Positions 57,957 to 64,000 of a stretch of DNA of 64,000 nt are shown here, in pieces. The stretch is from assembly GCF_022530855.2 (NCBI RefSeq), contig NZ_CP099567.1, positions 248,001 to 312,000 on the forward strand, in the 5' to 3' direction. Positions within the stretch are counted from its first letter, which is position 1. Every line of letters starts with the position of its first letter. A model generated the notes under the pieces. The model was not told the DNA's origin and searched no databases. It saw nothing but the letters and a program-made list of their open reading frames with translations. This DNA comes from Candidatus Vondammii sp. HM_W22 (GTDB lineage Bacteria; Pseudomonadota; Gammaproteobacteria; Chromatiales; Chromatiaceae). A program made the position numbers and the translations under genes.

Positions 57957-58712
57957 CTAGGTACTCGCCGGTTTTGGTGATAGATAGGTGCCGACATAAT
58001 GCGCTTCTAGTATTTGATGCAGTACATGATTGCGACGTTGCGGGGCCGGGTTTCGGCGCCGTCCCGTAGCAGCGGTTAGTTTATCATTATTATCACTGGT
58101 CGCCTGCAGAGTGTTCTGTATAGTGTTGGAACCGGCTTGGATCGTATTTACACTAGTACGCTGATAAATGGCGTGATCATGACTTATCAACTGATCGGAC
58201 TGCAACGACCCCAGCGCCCGCCCGCCATCAAGTCCGCGCCCATGATCCCAGCCCCGTAGAAACTCGCTGCGCAGGTCCGGTGTCCGGAATGTCGTGGCAC
58301 CATCCCCATTGCTGAACATGCCGCATTCGCCTGCCTGCCAGGCGGCCTCGGTTACGATCAGCCCCTCAGCCGCCGCATGGTTGTAGAGATTCGCGTAAGT
58401 TGTGCGGGACAGCTCTACGCCGGCGGTCTCGATATACCCCATTGGAGCCGAGGCGTAATAGCCGGATATCACCGTGCCGGTTGGTACGCTGGGCGACTGC
58501 CCCGCTGCAATAGCCATCGCGATTACCGTCCCAAGCTGGGTAAGGTCCCCGCTATCCGCCTCGCCGCCCAGGGCAGTGATGGCGTTGACGATCTCCCGCA
58601 TGGGGTGCTCGATGGCTGCTGCGGGCGGAATACTGCCCTCTGTGCCGGTGTTGGGGTTGCCGTCGATGTATGGAGCGTCGGCGGCGCCTCCAACGGGTGG
58701 TATATAGTCCAT
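57957..58712 (-). CDS. phage tail fibre / collar protein
   Basis: 251 residues starting MDYIPPVGGAADAPYIDGNP. It has IEHPMREIVNAITALGGEAD, PTGTVISGYYASAPMGYIET (a phage tail-collar type motif), GDGATTFRTPDLRSEFLRGW and SDQLISHDHAIYQ, as in short tail fibres of the collar-domain family. The last 25 residues are out of the normal frame (GRRRNPAPQRRNHVLHQ in place of a VRPRNVALLYCI-like end): one base change near 58060 accounts for it. It may be non-functional at the very C-terminus. Confidence 0.8.
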   Translation of the reverse strand: MDYIPPVGGAADAPYIDGNPNTGTEGSIPPAAAIEHPMREIVNAITALGGEADSGDLTQLGTVIAMAIAAGQSPSVPTGTVISGYYASAPMGYIETAGVELSRTTYANLYNHAAAEGLIVTEAAWQAGECGMFSNGDGATTFRTPDLRSEFLRGWDHGRGLDGGRALGSLQSDQLISHDHAIYQRTSVNTIQAGSNTIQNTLQATSDNNDKLTAATGRRRNPAPQRRNHVLHQILEAHYVGTYLSPKPAST

Positions 58713-58715
58713 GGT

Positions 58716-59047
58716 CTAGGCTCCTTCGTAGGACACAAACAGGGATGTGTGAGCCGGTTTCACCCGGCGCAGCACGCATTCAAGGTCTTCTGCGCGGTTG
58801 ATCTTCAAGAGGGGATCTGTTTCCACCCGTGGCGGTCAGACGTTGCACCAGCACGGCCCGGCGCTCTTGGAGTGTCAGGGTGCTGCCGGTGCAGGTGTCC
58901 GGCAGGTTGGCGAACGCCTCCCACTCGGCCAGTAATTCATAGGTGGCACGCGGATTGGCCTCGTTAAGTAGCGACTCGGCGCGGTCATTCACACGGGCGA
59001 ACTCCTCGGCCAGAGCGGTCCACAGGCGGCCGGGCGGTAGCAATGCT
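58716..59047 (-). pseudogene. YmfQ-like (Mu gp48) tail protein, deleted
   Basis: 58780-59043 reads LWTALAEEFARVNDRAESLL, LAEWEAFANLPDTCTGSTLT, LQERRAVLVQRLTATGG. The C-terminus LECVLRRVKPAHTSLFVSYE then follows in another frame at about 58790-58720. The middle (FQVGVQALNPSETRF in remnant 1) is missing, and the deletion shifts the frame. Confidence 0.75.
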
Positions 59048-59072
59048 GCTGCCGTAAGTATTGCAGCGCCTG

Positions 59073-59871
59073 CTAGGTGATGTTGCCAAGGGAGCCGATC
59101 TCACCGGCAGAAAACACCACATCAGCCAACGGAGTAGCCAGGACGTGATCAAACTCACCATCGGCCGGCGCCTCGGTGGGGGCGCTGATCGTCAGATCAG
59201 CTGCCACCGGGCGTAGCGCATCGATGTAATCCTGCACTGCCTGTACCTCCGCCGCATCGGGGATAAAACTGGCATCGTCATCGCGCACGAAAAACACCCC
59301 AACGGTGCCAATTCCCAGCCACTGTGGAAACACACACGGGTCATGTCCTCCACCTCCAGCGCCATGCCTCATAGTCGGCGGCGTTGCCGCCGTGGGGAGG
59401 GCCCTGTACACGGGCATGCAAGCGTGCATGCAGGGCCGCCGGTCTCTTCGTCAGCACTGCCGGTCAGGCCACCCTCCGCCATGTAGCGTCGCTCTGCACC
59501 CCTGAGGCAGGTGATGCCAGTGACAGTGCCACCGGTTAGTCGCCTCGGCATCCGTGGTGTACTCGATGCCATCAACACGCTGCAGGGTGGTCCCGGCCAG
59601 AAGGGTGCCGGTGAACGTTGCATTGCCTGTGGCCGACACCCCACCAAGCCAACCGCCTCTCCAGAATCTCCGCCTCGGTAGTGTCAGGAATGATCTGCCG
59701 ACTTTGCCGGTCCAGGTGTCCACGCAGGTTGTGTGCCGTTCCTGCCAGACTACGGCTCAGCGCGCCCAGCACGGCCCGGCGCAAGCGCGAGTCGGGGCCT
59801 AGCAGCCGACTCTCGATATCCTGTTGGATGCGCTCGATCAGTGCCGGCAATGTGGGACGGTTAAATGCCAT
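59073..59871 (-). pseudogene. baseplate J (Mu gp47) protein, frameshifted
   Basis: The N-terminal part from 59871 (AFNRPTLPALIERIQQDIES, RRAVLGALSRSLAGTAHNLR, IIPDTTEAEILERRLAWWGV) passes through at least two frames to a C-terminal half at 59350-59073 (VGVFFVRDDDASFIPDAAEV, VAADLTISAPTEAPADGEF). The family forms the baseplate wedge. Overall shorter than the usual 350-370 residues by deletion. Confidence 0.78.
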
Positions 59872-59949
59872 TTATACGGCCTCCAGTGGGTAGTTGAAAA
59901 CGTCTTGAAAGCGGCTGCCGTCGGCCAAGGTGATGGCCACCTACAGACC

Positions 59950-60231
59950 TAGTATGCCGGTTCTGACCTACTCGGCAGTTTGTTTCTCGGGGCTCAGCAG
60001 CCACAGGCGCGAACCAATCAGGTCGCGGTCAATATCGAGCTAGGCATCAGCCCACCAACCACGCCGGTCCAGGGCGCTCGATGGCAGCAGGTCATCATTC
60101 GCTGCCCGCCGATCGGTGAACAGCGACACCAGCACCGCACTGTGCAAACCGTCATTGGCGGCCAGATCGACGTCCAGGGTGGTCAGGTCGAGGGTCAGCT
60201 CGGTGCCGTTATAGATAATCGCGAGGTCCAT
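59950..60231 (-). pseudogene. Mu gp46-like baseplate protein, stop-interrupted
   Basis: Starts MDLAIIYNGTELTLDLTTLD at 60231 and reads NDGLHSAVLVSLFTDRRAAN and DRRGWWADA, then a stop; the following LDIDRDLIGSRLWLLSPEKQ is in the same direction down to about 59985. The GWWxD and IGSRLWLL motifs are typical for gp46-type proteins. The premature stop follows WADA. Confidence 0.75.
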
Positions 60232-60300
60232 TATTGCGGTGCCCCGTGGTGCCACCCGAGTCGCCCGGATGGGTATGTTACGCAGGCAGGGACCGCAAGT

Positions 60301-60492
60301 TCACAAGATACTCTCCATCTCGTCGGCGGTAGGCTCAGGCGGCACCAGGTCGAACGCCTCTTTCGGCATTAGCCGCAGCTCGGAGCGCCATCCCTCGCCA
60401 TCCAGCAAAAACTGAACGGAGACAATCAGCCTGTCGGCATCAACGCCCAGCCATGAATCTATCACCGGCACCAGCGTGTTTGGCAGCCACAA
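60301..60492 (-). pseudogene. Mu gp44-like baseplate protein, C-terminal part
   Basis: PNTLVPVIDSWLGVDADRLI, VSVQFLLDGEGWRSELRLMP and EAFDLVPPEP form the C-terminal end of a gp44 (gpP)-type baseplate hub protein. The upstream region to about 60865 shows only broken pieces (VGGHLLPVSSRYASGSAI) and cannot be assigned securely. Confidence 0.55.
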
Positions 60493-60865
60493 TCCATCCC
60501 GATGGGTACAACACGGATACTGTGTGCACCACGCTCTGGCTACGCCTGGCAGCGGTGTTGCGTTGCTACTCGGCGGTATTCACTGCGCATTCGGAGAGGA
60601 TTACCGTGTGGCGGTAACGCTTGGTATTCACCATCAACTGATCTTGGGTCGCACCGCGCCCGTGTGCAGATGTCTTTGCAGTATTCGGGTCCCATTAGGC
60701 CCCGGTCTGGTGCCCCAGCACGGCGTAATCGCTGAACCGCTCGCGTACCGAGAACTCACCGGAAGCAGGTGGCCGCCAACCCACCCGATCACGCCCCGGT
60801 TCGCCTTGCTGCGATTGGCCACCATGCCACCTAGGGCGATGTCGTACCAGAAGCGTCAGGCACCA

Positions 60866-61062
60866 TAATCAATTCCCATATACTCTCCGCTGTTGCTGCT
60901 CCCGGCGGTCGGGGCAGTGGGGCGTGCCATCGATCATGCAGGGGTTCCCCGCATCTGGCTGCGCTCCTGTTGCGCGGTCAGTGCTGCGGCCTCGAAGCGC
61001 TCGATACGCTCTCCGGCACGGTTTGCATCATCCATGACTACCTCGCCAACCGTTTTGCCAAT
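60866..61062. other. phage region, no gene assigned
   Basis: Short open frames in all directions. Given the neighbouring decay I take this as remnant phage sequence without a recognisable product. Confidence 0.4.
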
Positions 61063-61216
61063 GCGGCCATCAGGCCGGGCGTGGGCTGTTGCCCGGCAGA
61101 TACCTGCTTGTCTTTCGAGCGGCTGGTGACGTTGACGCCCAGCGCCGGACCACCCAGCAAGGTGCCGACCAGCGGCGCGGTCTTGGTGATGGCATCGCTT
61201 ATATCAGACCAGCCCA
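61040..61216 (-). pseudogene. holin-like phage protein remnant
   Basis: The minus strand from ATG 61214-61216 reads MGWSDISDAITKTAPLVGTL, LGGPALGVNVTSRSKDKQV and ends after LMAALAKRLAR. The start resembles small 3TM-type phage holins (WSDI..., then PLLGTLLGGP). It lacks the later membrane segments. Tentative. Confidence 0.35.
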
Positions 61217-61950
61217 TTAGACAGCCCCCTTTTTACTGAGATGGAGCTGCCACGCCTCTTCGAGGGTGCACAGCCGGGGGACGTAGGCGATGCGGGGTTT
61301 GCCGATCAGCCGGAGTTCCTTGATAGCGGTCAGCTGTTCCATACGCGCCGGCCTGGGCAGGGCCATAGAGGATGGTGTACGGAGACGTGTATCCACCGGG
61401 CCGAGCGCATCGCGCAGCGGCTACAATACCCTGCAGAGGCGTCGCAAGTTGAAATAGACCACACCGCCCTGTCTGACAGACATGTCGATGCCGTGGCGGA
61501 CGGCGGTCTGCGAGCGAGTGAACTCGTCCAGGTAGAAGTTATCGGATAGCTGTGTGCGGCTCATGCCGTCATGCTAGACAGATACCAGGGGGGAACGGGT
61601 TCCGGGGTGAGCTGGAAGGCCCAGCTTCATCAGGCTATTCACTGGCGACCTTAAATCCAAACAATTGTCCCTGGGCGGCGTCTTTCAGCTCGCCCTCGAC
61701 CCGCCTGCGCAGCTTGCGGATGCCGTGCTCGGTGTAGCCGTAGCGGCGCGACAGGATGGCATTGGACATTCCGCAGCAGCCTCGCTGACGATATCGATCT
61801 CCTCGCCCCGGTAGTGTTCCACCAGCGCGGTCAGTGCTGGCAGGTCGATCAGCGGCGAAAGCCAGTGGTCCGCTGCGGCTTGGGTGGGCACACACTGACG
61901 ATGCCGCCGCGCTCCGCTACGATGGCCAGGGTGGCCGACAGGCCCACCTC
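61217..61950 (-). other. phage region with unassigned coding remnants
   Basis: On the minus strand near 61760-61635 the frame reads SNAILSRRYGYTEHGIRKLR and RVEGELKDAAQGQLFGFKVA, looking like a small basic, HTH-like protein, with DLPALTALVEHYRGEEIDIV in another frame just before it. I do not recognise a family. The rest (61217-61630) has no convincing gene. Confidence 0.4.
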
Positions 61951-63027
61951 GTTTTGAAGCTTCGCCCCTGGCAGACGGGCGTCTTGCGGCCTTCATCGGC
62001 GTTGTGGCGGGCGATCTCTACCTCCATGACCTCAATAAACTCCTTAATGGCCAGTGGGTTGTCCGTGGTGCCCATTTGCCGAACTTGGGATGCTTGTCGA
62101 TCGTCTGACGCAGATCCCTAAAGGCGCGTCCAATGGGCTTTGATTGGTCGTGCGCCGGGATGGTAAAGCGCACATCAACACCCAGCGATGGCAGCTGGCT
62201 GATGGGATCACCCGCCTTGAGCTTGAAGCGGAAGCGGTTGCGCGCGCCACCGGTGTTTTTTTACAGGCGGCGGCCATCGTGTTGTCTATATAAGCAATGC
62301 GCATTATCCCGTAGCCTTTGATCAGGTCCCCGAAGGCTTGGCGGAACATGTCGCCATTCTCCGATACGTTGGGCCGGTAGGCGACCAGCATGTCATTCCT
62401 GCCAGACCTACACCCGCGGCCGCGCCAGCTCTCCAGTCGGCCACACAATAGCGGTAAACTCCAAGCCATCGCCGTTGACTGCCTCGATTGCGTGGAACAC
62501 CGAGCGGTCACGCCGTTGGGCGGGCATCAATCGGTCCAGGGCCTCCGGCCCTTCGCGCAGCAGTGCCAGCTCCTCGCGCTCCGGCTTTCCGTGGTAGATG
62601 TCCCGCAACCGGTGCCAGGACCAGCGTGCCCTTCGGCGGCGGTCTTAAGCGCGGCATCCTGGCTGTATCCGACGGCTAGGTACCGCTCAAAGTTCAGGAA
62701 CAGTGTCAGCTTCTTCCCGGCCGTGGCCTTCGCCCGGTCGGTCTTGTGGTCGTACACCTCGGCCAGCTGGTCGGCATCGTAGATGAACGGCTCGCGGATC
62801 GCCGGGGACTTGTACATCGTGGCAGAGGCGGTGACGCTCTCGTGCTTCAGCAGGGATGCCTGGGCCTCGGAGGGCAGTTCGGTCAGTGCATGCTCCCATC
62901 CTCTCTCCTTGCGGTACTTGCGCCGTTCCAGTTTGCCCCGGTCATCGGCTTTGTTGATGCCGCGTTCTGTTCCAGGCAAGCCTGGCAGGCCGACCAGCTC
63001 GCCGGGGGTAAACCACCCCTTGGTCAT
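61951..63027 (-). pseudogene. MuA-like transposase, frameshifted and catalytic Glu changed
   Basis: The N-terminal part from ATG 63025-63027: WFTPGELVGLPGLPGTERGI and WEHALTELPSEAQASLLKHE, the MuA-type N-terminal HTH. The catalytic domain follows in other frames: VFHAIEAVNGDGLEFTAIVW (first Asp), EYDMLVAYRPNVSENGDMFR, GYGIMRIAYIDNTMA (second Asp), then HDQSKPIGRAFRDL at about 62120, where MuA-type enzymes have KPVERAF. The Glu codon is GGA at 62129-62131, so Gly replaces the catalytic Glu. KEFIEVMEVEIARHNADEG is the end of the domain. At least three frame changes. Confidence 0.82.
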
Positions 63028-63480
63028 TCTGTGTCCTCCTCGAACAGCCCCAACTCCGGCGCCAGCGCCTTGCCAACGTTCTCCCGGTGCCTGGCAATCC
63101 GCTCGTCGTCTGACTCAGCGCGGTCATCGTCTCCTTGGCTGGCCCCTCCTCCGGTGGAACCGGGCCAGCAGGTTTACCGCATTATTGAACCCCGTCTGCA
63201 GCTGCAGCGCATCATCATCCGAAACCGATCTTCCGCTTTGGGGATGTCTACCAACGGCTTGTGGGCACTGGTGGCGATGTACTGGGTCACATAGGTATAG
63301 CCGCAGGCTTGCTCAAACGGGCGCCTGCATGCGGCCGTTCTCCATCCATTTGTACCGTGCTCGGCTGCCCCATCAGGTGCATCGATAGGTTGCGCCGCTC
63401 CCGGGCGAACTCCAGATACATCTCCATCGCATGCCGCAGCAAGGTGGGCCGTTTCAATTTACACTACGCCATTGGAACCT
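63028..63480 (-). pseudogene. early phage genes upstream of MuA, unassigned
   Basis: The frame ending LGLFEEDTE overlaps the MuA start (ATGA), so a co-transcribed gene lay upstream. Earlier pieces read GYTYVTQYIATSAHKPLVDI and AMEMYLEFARERRNLSMHLM in different frames. Early regions of Mu-like phages carry regulators here, but no family signature is visible, and stops break every frame. Confidence 0.45.
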
Positions 63481-63489
63481 TCCTCTGAA

Positions 63490-63895
63490 ACTCAGTCCAA
63501 AACCCGTTCGGGATTGCCCTGGCAACCGCTCTTTTCCAGAAGTGTCGCTTCGGCAAGTTTTACACCTTATTCCTGCTTCCAGAGTAAACAGGGTGCAGCC
63601 ATACTGTTTTAGTTCAGAGTAGCATTCGCCAAACGTACCAAAAAAACCTGCGGGGATATTCTTGAGTGCCCCTTTGGCCGGTGCTGGACCAAAAGATCCG
63701 ATGTTGGTCAGATGGACCTCCCTGGCGCGAAGGCCTCTGCGCTGTGTAATATCATAAGGACGTTGAATTCTGCTTTCAGATTGTCCAGCACGATAATAAA
63801 ATCATGGGCGCCAGGATAGGAGTAGCAAGCAGGTTTCTGCGGCACTGCTTTTCATAACGTTGCAGCGCGAGATTTCTGGGTTTTCTCAATGGCAT
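63490..63895 (-). pseudogene. TrmH-family RNA methyltransferase, frameshifted and truncated
   Basis: Starts MPLRKPRNLALQRYEKQC at 63895. Then, in changing frames, YPGAHDFIIVLDNLKAEFNV, AFGAREVHLTNIGSFGPAPA, KGALKNIPAGFFGTFGECYS and YGCTLFTLEAG; the expected NEEFGLS-like end is scrambled at about 63500. These are SpoU/TrmH-family features (rRNA/tRNA 2'-O-methyltransferases), with the SAM knot region lost at the junction with the prophage. At least three frame changes. Confidence 0.7.
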
Positions 63896-64000
63896 GGGGA
63901 GGGCCTGATAGTTATGTCACACTCGAAGCCTGCCGGACTTAGGATGAGTCTATTGCGGAAAAGCTATTCTTGGCCAGATTTCCCGAGCAATTTCGTGAAA

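Larger units (their letters stand above)
57073..63480 (-). mobile_element. Mu-like prophage remnant 2
   Basis: From the phage terminus at 57116 to about 63480. Minus-strand order, in the direction of transcription: MuA-like transposase, unknown, holin-like, gp44-, gp46-, gp47- and gp48-type baseplate genes, tail fibre, tail-fibre-associated gene. This order follows Mu, but head, tail-sheath and packaging genes and the MuB homologue are missing, so a large internal deletion has joined the early and late ends. Most genes carry frame changes. The region continues into chromosomal TrmH sequence at about 63480. Confidence 0.82.

Noticed and set aside
61635-61996. A possible Mor/C-type phage activator.
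   Set aside because: The fragments show a basic, HTH-like stretch but none of the sequence I would expect from the Mor family, and the frames do not join.
63591-63600. CAGCC at 63596-63600 as the partner of CAGCC at 57111-57115, marking the far end of prophage 2.
   Set aside because: The bases before it do not form a CA end or carry the 9-bp repeats, and the position lies within TrmH coding sequence; a 5-mer match is expected by chance.
1-64000. CRISPR arrays, tRNA or rRNA genes.
   Set aside because: No regularly spaced short repeats and no cloverleaf-like or rRNA-like stretch was seen; the repeats present are IS ends, phage termini and the MITE.

Overview
The window comes from a gammaproteobacterial chromosome. 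The blocks thiD-thiE-hemL, ntrX-ntrY-DUF4390-rsmB-fmt-def and lysM-dprA-smg-topA have the gene content and order typical of Chromatiales-like lineages. No rRNA or tRNA gene was recognised, so the placement rests on gene order and protein motifs. The density of insertion sequences (IS3, IS4, IS5, IS30, IS256, ISL3), a Tn3-family unit, Mu-like prophage remains and many pseudogenes fits a genome undergoing mobile-element expansion and erosion, as in recently host-restricted or bottlenecked bacteria. That lifestyle is inference. Several inactivating changes are single bases in short homopolymers (recQ, dprA, one IS256), so some could be sequencing errors.

Layout. 0.4-3.3 kb: DUF4126 membrane protein, hemJ and a HesB/IscA-type Fe-S protein, with an IS4 element between them showing a perfect 12-bp target duplication. 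3.3-6.7 kb: a pile of IS30, IS5, IS256 and ISL3 remnants. 6.7-9.9 kb: a 3.2-kb Tn3-family element holding only tnpA, broken by two in-frame stops. 9.9-13.1 kb: remains of what looks like an aryl-polyene-type gene cluster (truncated COG4648 membrane protein, acyl carrier protein, YdcF-like protein, GT2 glycosyltransferase, methyltransferase with two internal stops). 13.2-16.9 kb: an IS5-type element and a 136-bp palindromic MITE, bracketed by three copies of one 7-bp repeat, then recQ with its C-terminal HTH domain frameshifted off. 17-21.3 kb: ISL3 remnant, then a nested array (IS30 remnant containing an IS256 that contains a second IS256). 21.3-23.2 kb: polysaccharide-deacetylase and DJ-1 pseudogenes and an intact phosphofructokinase. 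23.4-36.3 kb: more IS remnants, a pyruvyl-transferase pseudogene, a first decayed Mu-like tail region broken by IS3 and IS256, an adenine deaminase pseudogene, an intact guanine-deaminase-like gene and a decayed IS5.

36.4-57.1 kb is the healthy core: haem and thiamine synthesis genes, the NtrYX two-component pair, translation-initiation and rRNA modification genes (def, fmt, rsmB), LysM protein, dprA (two 1-nt lesions), smg, topA, and an RND efflux adaptor/permease pair. 57.1-63.5 kb is a second decayed Mu-like prophage: tail fibre, gp48/gp47/gp46/gp44-type baseplate genes, then a MuA-like transposase, with head genes missing. It adjoins a TrmH-family methyltransferase pseudogene at the window end.

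The two prophage remnants share one terminal sequence, beginning TGTA and carrying two 9-bp repeats exactly 22 bp apart. This looks like the transposase-binding end of a Mu-like phage and is the most distinctive non-coding signal here. I did not find a clearly new defence or metabolic system. The most informative content is the layered mobile-element history and the decayed pigment-type cluster.
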